Assembly: GCF_014495845.1 (NCBI RefSeq)
Contig: NZ_CP061080.1
Location: forward strand, 2,841,001-2,905,000
DNA from: Aquibium microcysteis
GTDB lineage: Bacteria; Pseudomonadota; Alphaproteobacteria; Rhizobiales; Rhizobiaceae
Direction of reading: 5' to 3'
DNA length: 64,000 nucleotides
Of the stretch, positions 8,652-16,446 are shown piece by piece (the first letter of the stretch is position 1; each line of letters starts with the position of its first letter). Made by a program: the position numbers and the translations under genes. The notes beneath the pieces were generated by a model that saw only the letters and a list, made by a program, of their open reading frames with translations, was not told the DNA's origin and made no database searches.

Positions 8652-9787
8652 GCGCCGCCTCCCAGGCGTTCGGCCCCGAGCATCCACGGCTCGACGCCTT
8701 CCGCCGCGACATCGTCCGGCACCGCGCGCCCGAGCACGAGCGCCGCCGCGGTGCGCGACAGGGCCGGCGCGCTCTGGATGCCGTAACCGCCCTGCCCCGC
8801 CAGCCAGAAGAAGCCGGGCGCATCGGGCGCATAGCCGGCGACCGGGGCCTTGTCGGCGACGAAGGAGCGAAGGCCGGCCCATTTGTGCTCGATCCGCCGC
8901 ACCGCGATGTCGAAGGCCGTCTCGATCCGGTCGATGCAGATGGCGACGTCGAGCTCTTCCGGCTGCGCGTCGCAGGGCGCGGACGGCGTCTCGTCGGCCG
9001 GGGAGATCAGCAGCCTGCCGGCGTCGGGCTTAATGTAGAACTTTTCGTCGACGTCGACGACGGCCGGCCAGACGGCGGGGCTGTCGGGCATCACGCCTTC
9101 CGGCGGATCGATCAGCACCGCGGTGCGGCGCTTCGGCACCAGTCCGATGCGGGAGACGCCGGCCATGGCGGCGATCTCGTCTGCCCAGGCGCCCGCCGCG
9201 TTGACCACGACGGCTGCGCGGAAGCGGCCGGAACGCGTCTCCACGACCCAGTCGCCCGCCACGCGGCCGAGTGCCGTCACGCCGGCATGGGTCCGCACCA
9301 CGCCGCCCGCCGCCTGCAGCGCCTTGAGATAATGCTGGTGCAGCGCGTCCACGTCGATGTCGGCGGCGGAATCGTCCATCATCGCCTGGGCGACGTGCCC
9401 CGGCCGCAGCAGCGGCATCTGCGCCTGCGCCGTGTCAGGGTCGATCGGGCGCACCGCGTCGCCCAGTTCCGACACGAGTTCTGCCATGCCGTGCGCCTGG
9501 TCTTCCCGCGCGATGAAGAGCACACCGCGATCCTTCAAGAGCGGATGCGCGACGAACGGACTTTGCGGATTGCGGTAGAAGGGCACGGAAGCCCGCGTCA
9601 GCGCCCGGATGACCGGTGGCCCGTAGGCGGCCGTGAACAGCGCCGCGGAGCGCCCGGTCGTGTGATAACCGGGCCGGCCTTCTGCCTCGATCAGGAGGAT
9701 GCGTCCCGCGCCGGCCAGCTCCGCGGCCACGGACGCTCCTGCCATGCCCGCGCCGATCACGATGATGTCGTAGACGTCGTCAGCCAT
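8648..9787 (-). CDS. FAD-dependent oxidoreductase, D-amino-acid oxidase (DAO) family
   Basis: 379 residues. The N-terminus has the dinucleotide-binding motif IIVIGAGMAGASVAAELA and then the family segment PGYHTTGRSAALF; the C-terminus has WAGLRSFVADKAPVAGY and a closing GQGGYGIQSAPALS flavin loop. DAO-family enzymes oxidise amines, D- or N-substituted amino acids or polyols. Two ATGs are possible; the one at 9787 (MADDVYD) has an AGGAGG ribosome binding site at suitable distance, whereas the ATG at 9793 would abut it, so 9787 is preferred. First gene of the seven-gene operon and closest to the twin operators at 9821-9857, so the first to be regulated by the divergent XRE protein. Confidence 0.85.
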   Translation of the reverse strand: MADDVYDIIVIGAGMAGASVAAELAGAGRILLIEAEGRPGYHTTGRSAALFTAAYGPPVIRALTRASVPFYRNPQSPFVAHPLLKDRGVLFIAREDQAHGMAELVSELGDAVRPIDPDTAQAQMPLLRPGHVAQAMMDDSAADIDVDALHQHYLKALQAAGGVVRTHAGVTALGRVAGDWVVETRSGRFRAAVVVNAAGAWADEIAAMAGVSRIGLVPKRRTAVLIDPPEGVMPDSPAVWPAVVDVDEKFYIKPDAGRLLISPADETPSAPCDAQPEELDVAICIDRIETAFDIAVRRIEHKWAGLRSFVADKAPVAGYAPDAPGFFWLAGQGGYGIQSAPALSRTAAALVLGRAVPDDVAAEGVEPWMLGAERLGGGA

Positions 9788-9820
9788 CCGCATCCCCTCC
9801 TGACCAGAAGCTAGCATCGA

Positions 9821-9836
9821 TTTTCCGATCGGAAAA
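9821..9836. promoter_or_regulatory. Palindromic operator 1 for the XRE-cupin regulator
   Basis: Perfect 16-base palindrome TTTTCCGATCGGAAAA in the 109-base space between the divergent oxidoreductase operon and the XRE regulator gene. A near-copy lies exactly 21 bases further on. Assignment to the neighbouring regulator is inferred from position and symmetry. Confidence 0.7.
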
Positions 9837-9841
9837 GATCA

Positions 9842-9857
9842 TTTTCCAATCGGAAAA
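9842..9857. promoter_or_regulatory. Palindromic operator 2 for the XRE-cupin regulator
   Basis: TTTTCCAATCGGAAAA, one base different from operator 1 and centred 21 bases (two helical turns) from it, so two dimers would bind the same face of the DNA. It lies about 40 bases before the regulator start, suggesting joint control of both directions. Confidence 0.65.
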
Positions 9858-9896
9858 TCACTTTCCCCCCGGGGTGGTCGGCCCTAAAACGGAGCC

Positions 9897-10484
9897 ATGC
9901 TGCAGATGGAAAAGGCCGATACTCAGCGCATCGAGTTCGGGAAGCGCATCCGCGCGCTCCGGCGCGACAGGGGCTGGACGCTGGCGCAGGTCGCGGAGCG
10001 ATCGGGCCTCGCCGTCTCGACGATCTCAAAGGCCGAGCGCGGCGTGATCGCCCTGACCTACGACCGGCTGGCGCAACTCGCCAATGGCCTCGGCGCCGAC
10101 ATGGCGGCCTTCTTCGACGCTGGCGGCAGCCGGTTCGAGGACGGCGCCTTCGCGGTCGCCCGCAAGGGCGAGTTCAGCCGCCAGGAAACCAGCAACTACG
10201 TCTACGAGATGCTGTTTCCGGAACTGTGGCAGAAGGCCATGACCCCGATGATGGGCACGCTGAAGGCCCACGACATCCTCGATTTCGAGGAGTTCGTCCG
10301 CCACCCGGGCCAGGAGTTCCTGGTGGTTCTGGAAGGCACCGTCACCGTCCATCTCGAAGGTCGCGACCCGGTCGTGCTCCACGAGGGCGACTCGATCTAT
10401 TTCGACAGCGCGCGGGGCCACCTCTATGCCTCGAGCGGCGAGACCGACGCGCGGATCCTCGTCGTCTGCGCCGGCCCGCGATGA
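9897..10484 (+). CDS. XRE-family transcriptional regulator with C-terminal cupin domain
   Basis: 195 residues. Residues 12-70 form an XRE helix-turn-helix (FGKRIRALRRDRGWTLAQVAERSGLAVSTISKAERG), followed by a cupin sensor domain around residues 115-190 (HPGQEFLVVLEGTVTVHLEG, then HEGDSIYFDSARGHLY). This architecture is that of PuuR-like regulators, which bind a small ligand in the cupin and control adjacent amine or amino-acid catabolic operons. It is divergent from the seven-gene oxidoreductase/TRAP operon, and two palindromes fill the shared promoter region. Probably a repressor of that operon and of itself; this is inference. A 14-base palindrome at 10493-10506 just after the stop could be a weak terminator. 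Confidence 0.9.
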   Translation: MLQMEKADTQRIEFGKRIRALRRDRGWTLAQVAERSGLAVSTISKAERGVIALTYDRLAQLANGLGADMAAFFDAGGSRFEDGAFAVARKGEFSRQETSNYVYEMLFPELWQKAMTPMMGTLKAHDILDFEEFVRHPGQEFLVVLEGTVTVHLEGRDPVVLHEGDSIYFDSARGHLYASSGETDARILVVCAGPR

Positions 10485-10492
10485 AGCATGTC

Positions 10493-10506
10493 CCCCGCAT
10501 GCGGGG
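10493..10506. other. Palindrome after the XRE gene, possible terminator stem
   Basis: Perfect palindrome CCCCGCATGCGGGG nine bases after the regulator stop. No T-tract follows on either strand, so it is not a standard intrinsic terminator. The rest of 10485-10594 shows nothing else. Confidence 0.3.
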
Positions 10507-10594
10507 AACGGTTTCGGGAGACATGCGCGAAAACGGAGACCTGAAGGGTACGAAGCGGATCTGAAGGATCGCGACGCGCTTTGGCGGCGGGCCG

Positions 10595-11572
10595 TCAGGC
10601 CCGCACGACCTCCTGGTCGAGCGCGCCGAACGGCGTGCCGCCGTCATCCGCCCGCGCCTCCATCCGAACCCGGTCGCCGAAGGACAGGAAGGGCGTCTTC
10701 GGCGCGCCCTCACGCAGGATTTCCAGCACGCGGACTTCCGACAGGCAGGACGAGCCGGCCTGCGGATCGTCGTTCGACACGGTACCGGTGCCGATGATGG
10801 TACCGGCCGAAAGCCGCCGCGTCGCCGCGCAGTGCGCGATCAGCTGCGCGAAGGAGAAGGCGCCGGCCCCGCCATGGGCGCGCCCGACCTCGCGGCCGTT
10901 GATGGCGACGTGCAGCCTGAGCTGGATGCGCCCGTCCCGCCAGTCGTCGCCCAGTTCGTCCGGCGTGATCGCCACCGGCGCGAACGAGGTCGAGGGCTTG
11001 GCCTGGACCCATCCGAAGCCGCGGCTCATCTCGTAGGGTGCCAGCTTGCGCAGCGACCAGTCGTTCAGCTGCACGAGCAGGCGCACGTGTTCGAGCGCCT
11101 CGTCCGGCGTCGTCCCCATCGGCACGTCGCCGACGATCACGCCGAACTCGCCCTCCATGTCGATCTGGTGCTCCTCGGCGACGAAGGGCATCGGCTCGCG
11201 CGGGCCGCGCAGGTCGTCGCTGCCGCCCTGGTAGACCACCGGCACGGTCTCGAAATCGGGGATCGGCGGGGCGTTGAAGGCCTTTTCCATCAGCCGGCCG
11301 TGATGCAGGAAGGACGAGCCGTCGAGCCAGGCCGCCGCCCGCGGCAGCGGCGCCATGCAGCGCGCGGGATCGAACGGCGCAGCCCCCGGCACCCGGCCGG
11401 CGTCGAGGTCCGCCGCCAGCGATTGCAAGGCGGGTGCCGCGCTGTCCCAGTCCTCGAGCGCGGCACGCAGGCTGGGCGCGATCGCGTCTGCCGGCGTCGC
11501 CAGGCTGAGGTCGCGGCTGACGATCCAGAGCTGGCCGTCGCGGCTTCCATCCTTGTAGGTGGCGAGTTTCAT
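10595..11572 (-). CDS. Fumarylacetoacetate hydrolase (FAH) family protein
   Basis: 325 residues starting MKLATYKDGSRDGQLWIV; the ATG at 11572 is the family-typical start and follows GGGGAGACAC. The metal-binding FAH core is visible: EHQIDMEGEFGVIVGD (acidic ligands) and the LNDWSLRKLAPYEMSRGFGWVQAKPSTSFAPV segment, then GTIIGTGTVSNDDP. FAH enzymes cleave C-C bonds of acylpyruvates or hydrate 2-oxo-pentenoates at the end of aromatic pathways. It is the last gene of the operon that starts at 15299, 142 bases after the monooxygenase gene, and would handle the ring-cleavage product made by the dioxygenase and hydrolase upstream. Exact reaction unknown. Confidence 0.88.
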   Translation of the reverse strand: MKLATYKDGSRDGQLWIVSRDLSLATPADAIAPSLRAALEDWDSAAPALQSLAADLDAGRVPGAAPFDPARCMAPLPRAAAWLDGSSFLHHGRLMEKAFNAPPIPDFETVPVVYQGGSDDLRGPREPMPFVAEEHQIDMEGEFGVIVGDVPMGTTPDEALEHVRLLVQLNDWSLRKLAPYEMSRGFGWVQAKPSTSFAPVAITPDELGDDWRDGRIQLRLHVAINGREVGRAHGGAGAFSFAQLIAHCAATRRLSAGTIIGTGTVSNDDPQAGSSCLSEVRVLEILREGAPKTPFLSFGDRVRMEARADDGGTPFGALDQEVVRA

Positions 11573-11714
11573 GCGTGTGTCTCCCCGGCTTTCGCCCCTG
11601 TTCCTGCCGCTGCAGGCTGTCGTCGTTTGCTTCCCTATGCCAATCGCGCGGCGGGCGACAGGCCCCGTCCGCCGCATGCGGACCGCGTCTGGACCGGACG
11701 CCGACCGGTCGGCG

Positions 11715-12842
11715 TCAGATCGGCTGCGCCAGCGCGCCGAGCGTCATGCGCATCAGCCGGGAGTGCTCCTCCTGCGTGCCGTGGCCCTGCTCGATCTCGG
11801 CGAGACGGCCGGAATTCTCGACCACCATCCGGCACCGCTCCCAGCGCCGCTGCTGGAACGCGGCGAGCGCCGTCGGCAGATTGTCTGCACGCGCGAGTTC
11901 CTCGGCGAGCACGATGGCATCCTCGAGCCCGATCATCGCCCCCGCCGCCATGTGCGGCGTCGTCGCGTGCACGGCGTCGCCGATCAGCACGACCCGGCCC
12001 TTGTGCCATGGGGCGGGCAGCAGAAGCTGTTCGAGCGGCCGGTAGACCACCTGGCTGTGTCCGCCGAGATCCTCGGCCACCGCCTGCAGCGTGGGCGACG
12101 GGAACCGCGCCAGCAGCGCCTTCAGCGTCGCCAGCTGCGTCTCCGCGGGCACGTGGTCGTTGCTCGGCCGGTCCTCGGTCAGGAACAGATAGGACTGCGT
12201 GGCCGAGACGTGGTTGATCCCGGCCTTCAGCTTCGGCCCCATCCACATCGCGGTGGTGGGAAGGTTCGCCGGCCGCGGGATCACGGCCCGCCAGACCGCC
12301 TGCCCGACATAGCGCGGCTTCGGGGCCTCCGGCCACAACGTCCGTCGCACGGCGGAGTAGAGACCGTCCGCGCCGACGACCAGATCGTAGTCGGCCGTCG
12401 TTCCGTCGGTGAAGCGGACATGACAGGCGTCCGCGCCGTCCTCGATCCCGGCAAAGCTCGCTCCGAGCCGCACGGTGACGCCTTCTCCCCTGACCTTCTC
12501 GGCCAGCAGGCGCGCCAGCAGCGGCCGCATCGTTCCGCCGTTCCCGGGTATCCCCTCAACCACCGAAGGCGTCGGCAGGCTCGCGAGAATCTGGTCCTGC
12601 GGGCCACGGATCTCGACGCCGTCGCTCATCGCTCCCTCGGCGCGGAAAGCGTCGAGGATGCCGAGCGTCCGGAACGCCCGGAACGTTCCGCCGTTCAGGC
12701 TGATGCCCGCCCCGTAGCTGCGCCAGCCGGAATCGATCTCGACGAGGTCGACCTCCGCCCCCGCGCGTTTCAGCTGGATGGCGGCCGCCATGCCCGAGAA
12801 TCCGCCGCCGATCACCAGCCCCCGTCGTACCGTCGCGTTCAT
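11715..12842 (-). CDS. FAD-dependent aromatic monooxygenase (PHBH/NicC-like)
   Basis: 375 residues. Class A flavoprotein hydroxylase signatures: GxGxxG in LVIGGGFSGMAAAIQL near residues 9-24, the DG motif YDLVVGADGLYSAVR near 153, and the GD motif GRVVLIGDAVHATTPHMAAGAMIGLEDA near 285-310. Such enzymes hydroxylate an electron-rich ring using NAD(P)H and O2. The start ATG at 12842 overlaps the stop of the Rieske gene (ATGA). With the dioxygenase, hydrolase and FAH genes it makes up a ring-hydroxylation and ring-cleavage route. Whether the substrate is a benzoate, pyridine or other ring is not evident. Confidence 0.88.
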   Translation of the reverse strand: MNATVRRGLVIGGGFSGMAAAIQLKRAGAEVDLVEIDSGWRSYGAGISLNGGTFRAFRTLGILDAFRAEGAMSDGVEIRGPQDQILASLPTPSVVEGIPGNGGTMRPLLARLLAEKVRGEGVTVRLGASFAGIEDGADACHVRFTDGTTADYDLVVGADGLYSAVRRTLWPEAPKPRYVGQAVWRAVIPRPANLPTTAMWMGPKLKAGINHVSATQSYLFLTEDRPSNDHVPAETQLATLKALLARFPSPTLQAVAEDLGGHSQVVYRPLEQLLLPAPWHKGRVVLIGDAVHATTPHMAAGAMIGLEDAIVLAEELARADNLPTALAAFQQRRWERCRMVVENSGRLAEIEQGHGTQEEHSRLMRMTLGALAQPI

Positions 12843-13186
12843 GTCCTCTCCTCCCTCTGTCTCAGGCGCACGGCGCCCGCCTCGTCAACCGTCAGCGGCA
12901 CGCGGATCAGCCGCTTGCCGAGGCACGGTCCCTGCACGCAGGCTCCCGTCTCGATGTCGAACCAGGCTCCGTGCGCATGGCACGCGATGTGGTCGCCGGC
13001 GCCGTTGAGATAGGCGTCGCGCTTCCAGGCCATCGGCGTCCCGCCCTTGTAGTGCGGGCAGAAGTCGCGCCAGCCATGGACGCGCCCTCCCCGGCGCACC
13101 ACGATGACCTTGCAGGCCAGACCCGGCACCTCGAAGCCCCGCGCGCCACCCTCGGGCAGGTCGTCGAGGTCGCAGAGCCGGGTCAA
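12839..13186 (-). CDS. Rieske [2Fe-2S] ferredoxin
   Basis: About 115 residues. Cluster ligands are FCPHYKGG and ACHAHGAWFD; there are 23 residues between the two ligand pairs, longer than the 15-17 usual in Rieske proteins. Start is uncertain: a TTG at 13186 overlaps the stop of the dioxygenase gene (TTGA), in the style of the other couplings in this operon, while a GTG at 13219 would overlap it by 37 bases. Likely an electron carrier for an oxygenase, but no partner oxygenase large subunit is present here and the flavin hydroxylase does not normally need one. Cytoplasmic; confident in the fold, not in the role. Confidence 0.8.
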   Translation of the reverse strand: MTRLCDLDDLPEGGARGFEVPGLACKVIVVRRGGRVHGWRDFCPHYKGGTPMAWKRDAYLNGAGDHIACHAHGAWFDIETGACVQGPCLGKRLIRVPLTVDEAGAVRLRQREERT

Positions 13187-14124
13187 TGCCCCGGCTTGGG
13201 CCCGCCGCTCGGCGCCCACTTGTCGCGATGCTGGAACAGGAAGGCCTGCGCCGCCTCCGCCCCCATCGGCGCCTCGCGCGGAACCCAGTCGTCGTCATGC
13301 GTGTCCATGTCGGCGTCGAACTCGACGTTGCAGCCGAGCGGGCTCTTGAAATACCAGAACCAGTTCGAGCCGAACTTGTGGCGTCCCGGCCCCCAGAAGC
13401 TCTCGTATCCCGCCTTGATCATCTTGCTGCCGGCCAGCATCAGCTCGGTCGGGCCACCCATGTGGAAGGCCAGATGCTCGCAGCCCTGCATGTAGGGCGG
13501 GGTGCGGATGAAGAAGTGCGTGTGGTGGTCGGCATTCGCCTGCGGACGCAGGAAGGGTCCGGTGCCGGTGAAGGTGTCGGTGATGCGGAAGCCGAGCCGG
13601 TCGCGGTAGAAGGCGACCGCGGGCTCGATGTCGGGCACGAACAGCACGACGTGGCTGAGCGTGCGCGGCTTCGTCGGCATGTCCTGCCAGACCCCGATCT
13701 GGTTGGGCTTGCGGCCGAAATCGCCTGGCGCGTTGACCTTCTCGGCCGGCAGGTCGAGCGGCCTGCGCGTGGTCACCCGGAACGACAGTTCGAAGCCCTG
13801 GTCGTCCTGCGTGCGCAGCGACCCGTCGGCGAGCCGCAGGACCTGACGGTCCTTGCCGAGTTCCGCCGCGACCGCTTCCATAGCCGCCTGGTCGACGACG
13901 CCCAGCACCTGCATCCGCAGCATGTTGCCGGTCTTCAGCGCCGGCGGCAGCGAGGGGTCGTCGCGGCGGCGGATCTCGAGGCCGGTCCCGTCGAGCGACA
14001 GGAAGTGGCCGCCCTTCTCAGGCGTGTAGTCATGGGCGTCGAGCCCGTAGGCGGTGAGGAATTCGTGGCAGGCGGGCACGTCGTCCACGCCGAAGACGAG
14101 GGAATCCGGTCCGATGATCTGCAT
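13183..14124 (-). CDS. VOC-superfamily extradiol-type dioxygenase
   Basis: 313 residues starting MQIIGPDSLVFGVDDVPACHEFL. Two vicinal-oxygen-chelate modules are present: residues 1-130 and a catalytic half from about residue 150. Candidate metal ligands are His in LSHVVLFV, His in CEHLAFHMGG and Glu in CNVEFDADMD, the 2-His-1-carboxylate set of type I extradiol dioxygenases. It would cleave a catechol-like or hydroxylated heterocyclic ring using Fe(II) and O2. Second gene of the operon, 17 bases after the hydrolase and overlapping the Rieske gene start. An in-frame extension further upstream was rejected because it would run into the hydrolase gene. Confidence 0.85.
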   Translation of the reverse strand: MQIIGPDSLVFGVDDVPACHEFLTAYGLDAHDYTPEKGGHFLSLDGTGLEIRRRDDPSLPPALKTGNMLRMQVLGVVDQAAMEAVAAELGKDRQVLRLADGSLRTQDDQGFELSFRVTTRRPLDLPAEKVNAPGDFGRKPNQIGVWQDMPTKPRTLSHVVLFVPDIEPAVAFYRDRLGFRITDTFTGTGPFLRPQANADHHTHFFIRTPPYMQGCEHLAFHMGGPTELMLAGSKMIKAGYESFWGPGRHKFGSNWFWYFKSPLGCNVEFDADMDTHDDDWVPREAPMGAEAAQAFLFQHRDKWAPSGGPKPGH

Positions 14125-14141
14125 GGATCTGTCTCCGTGGG

Positions 14142-15299
14142 TCAGGACGTGCGGCCGCCGAGGCACTCGGCGACGAAATCGGAAATGCAATCGAGCGCGG
14201 GACCGGAATTGTCGACGCTGGAATGCATCACGCCTCCGGTGCGCTCGTCGAAGATCACCAGTTCGCGGCGCGGGCTGTTGACCAGCTGCTCGTAGGTGCG
14301 ATGCGCCCATTTGAGCGGGATCTGCGTGTCGTGCTTGCCGTGGGTGACGAGGAAGGGCACGCGGATGCGGTCGAGCACGCCGTCGAGATGCATGTGCTCG
14401 GCCTTCTGCATGAAGTCGTCGACGTCTTTCGCGCCGAACACCCAGCAGGCATGCGCCCAGTAGTGCGGCACGGGGAAATCGCCGTCGCGCTCCAGGCGCC
14501 GCTTCTGCACGTCGCGCCAGTCATGGTTGGCGCCCCAGCTGACGCCGCAGGCATAGCGCGGCTCGAAGGCCACCGCCCGGGGCGCATAATATCCCCCGAG
14601 GCTGACCCCCTCCATGCCGATCCGCGCGGCGTCCACGTCCGGCCGCGACGCCAGCCACTCGTAGACCGGCGTCGCCCAGTGCTCGGCATCGTGGCGCGCG
14701 ACGATGTCCTGCAGCCGCAGCGCCTCGCCCGTGCCCGGCTGGTCGAGCACCAGCGAGGCGATGCCGCGCCTCGCCAGGAACCCCGGCAGCTGCGCCATAA
14801 GCCGCATCTCCTTGGTGCTGTCGAAGCCGTTGACCTGGACGAGCAGCGGCTGCGGCCCGCTCGCGCCCTCAGCCGGCACGAAGATGGCCGCCAGATGCTT
14901 GCCGGCATAGGGAATCTCGACGCGATGCGCGCCGGTCCCGCCCAGGGCCAGCGCCTGGTAGAAGGTCGCGAGGTGCCGCCGGTAGAGCGCAAGCCGCCCG
15001 TCCGAGCCGTGCGCCTGCATCCGTTCGGCGATGATCATGTAGTTCGCCGCCCGCATCAGCTTGCCCGACGCCGACAGGGTGCGGCCGCGCACGAGGTCGT
15101 CCTCAGCCAGCCCGCACAGCCGGTCGGCCATCCGCTCCCAGCTTTCGCGGAAGGCGCGGGTCCCCTCGGCGTCGGGCGCCTTGGCGGCCTCCGTCAGCGG
15201 CGCGCACATCTCGGCGATCTCGCCCATCCGTCCGCCCATCTCGATCGACAGGTTGACGGAGAGATCCCACACGTAATTCGTCGGAAAACAGCGAAACAC
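14142..15299 (-). CDS. Alpha/beta hydrolase, 2,6-dihydroxypseudooxynicotine hydrolase-like
   Basis: 385 residues with a helical N-terminal extension (residues 1-140) and an alpha/beta hydrolase core: LLVQVNGFDSTKEM, the nucleophile elbow EGVSLGGYYAPRAV, DW/acid loop THGKHDTQIP and a closing His in GVMHSS. This layout matches the C-C bond hydrolase of nicotine degradation and FrsA-type esterases. Start is GTG at 15299, preceded by AGGAGGAGCCGC. First gene of the catabolic operon and divergent from the LysR regulator, so its promoter lies beside the LysR-type box at 15349-15376. Probable C-C or ester cleavage of a ring-derived intermediate. Confidence 0.85.
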   Translation of the reverse strand: MFRCFPTNYVWDLSVNLSIEMGGRMGEIAEMCAPLTEAAKAPDAEGTRAFRESWERMADRLCGLAEDDLVRGRTLSASGKLMRAANYMIIAERMQAHGSDGRLALYRRHLATFYQALALGGTGAHRVEIPYAGKHLAAIFVPAEGASGPQPLLVQVNGFDSTKEMRLMAQLPGFLARRGIASLVLDQPGTGEALRLQDIVARHDAEHWATPVYEWLASRPDVDAARIGMEGVSLGGYYAPRAVAFEPRYACGVSWGANHDWRDVQKRRLERDGDFPVPHYWAHACWVFGAKDVDDFMQKAEHMHLDGVLDRIRVPFLVTHGKHDTQIPLKWAHRTYEQLVNSPRRELVIFDERTGGVMHSSVDNSGPALDCISDFVAECLGGRTS

Positions 15300-15348
15300 G
15301 CGGCTCCTCCTGTCGCGGCTTGATGGCGGGACCCTAGCGACCCTCTTG

Positions 15349-15376
15349 GCATTGATGAAATTGTAAGTTTCAATGC
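15349..15376. promoter_or_regulatory. LysR-type binding site in the divergent promoter
   Basis: Interrupted inverted repeat with arms GCATTGA and TCAATGC and an inner TGAAA/TTTCA pair, placed between the divergent hydrolase operon and the LysR gene. The spacing fits a LysR-type box containing T-N11-A. Binding by the adjacent regulator is inferred. Confidence 0.6.
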
Positions 15377-15405
15377 GAGGTATTCACGGAATTTGAGGAT
15401 AGGCC

Positions 15406-16314
15406 GTGCGCTTCAAGAACCTGGACCTCAACCTGCTCGCCGCGCTCGACAAGTTGATCCGCCTGCGCAGCGTCAGCCGCGCGGCAGAGGAACTGTCGAT
15501 CACCCAGTCGGCCATGTCGAACGCGCTCAACCGGCTGCGCCAGCATTTCGACGACCCGCTGCTCGTCCAGGTCGGCCGCCGCATGGAACTGACGCCGCGC
15601 GCCATCGCCCTGGAACAGCCGGTGCGCGACATCCTGGTGCGGATCGACGCGGCGGTGGCCACGCCGCCCGGCTTCGAAGCCGCGACCTCCAGCCGCCGGA
15701 TCGGCCTGATGGTCTCGGACTACAGCCTCAGCACGGTCGTGCCGCCCTTCCTGGCGGCGGTGGCGCGCAAGGCGCCCTCCATGCGCTTCGACGTCAAGCC
15801 GCAGCAGAGTCTGCCGCAGTTGCAGCTCGAGCGCGGCGACACCGACCTCCTGATCGCACCGGGAATCTACTGCTCGCCCGACCACCCGTCGGAACGGCTG
15901 CTGATGGACCCGATGGTCTGCGTCCTCGACGCCGACCATCCCGCCGCGCGCGACGGGCTGACGATGGCGGCCTTCCTTGCGGCCGAGCACGTCGTCATGC
16001 TGCCGCCGAATGCCGGCGAGAGCTATGCCGCGCGCGTGCTGCGGGAGGCGGGCCTCGCCGTCCAGGTCGCGGTGACCAGCTTCTCCTTCGCCTCCCTGCC
16101 GGATCTCGTGCGGTCCACCCGGCGGATCGCGCTGGTGCAGGCCCGGCTTGCGCGCCGCATGGCGAGGCTGGGCGGTCTTGCGGTCCTCGACCCGCCGCTC
16201 GACCTTCCCCCGCTGGAACAGCGCATCCAGTGGCATTCGATCCGCGGTCAGGATCCGGCCCTTGCCTGGCTGCGCAGCGAGCTTCACGCCAGCATCGCGG
16301 CGGATCGGGGCTGA
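15406..16314 (+). CDS. LysR-family transcriptional regulator (NodD/NahR-like)
   Basis: 302 residues starting MRFKNLDLNLLAALDKLI, the N-terminus typical of the NodD/NahR/LinR branch. The winged helix-turn-helix is at residues 18-60 (RSVSRAAEELSITQSAMSNALNRLR) and a periplasmic-binding-protein-like effector domain follows from about residue 95. Start codon is GTG at 15406. Regulators of this branch activate neighbouring aromatic catabolic operons when they bind a pathway intermediate. It is divergent from the 15299-10595 operon, with a symmetric box in between. The TRAP genes that follow may belong to the same response. Confidence 0.9.
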   Translation: MRFKNLDLNLLAALDKLIRLRSVSRAAEELSITQSAMSNALNRLRQHFDDPLLVQVGRRMELTPRAIALEQPVRDILVRIDAAVATPPGFEAATSSRRIGLMVSDYSLSTVVPPFLAAVARKAPSMRFDVKPQQSLPQLQLERGDTDLLIAPGIYCSPDHPSERLLMDPMVCVLDADHPAARDGLTMAAFLAAEHVVMLPPNAGESYAARVLREAGLAVQVAVTSFSFASLPDLVRSTRRIALVQARLARRMARLGGLAVLDPPLDLPPLEQRIQWHSIRGQDPALAWLRSELHASIAADRG

Positions 16315-16446
16315 CGCGCTCGACTATCATCAGAATCAATGGCTGGCATTCAACCAATCAAATTTCCAAAGGTATTCCGTCTCTGTAGCTTTCCAGCCGG
16401 TCGGGCCGACCCCTGTCGGCCGGCAAGTCTTGAAGGGAGGAACACC

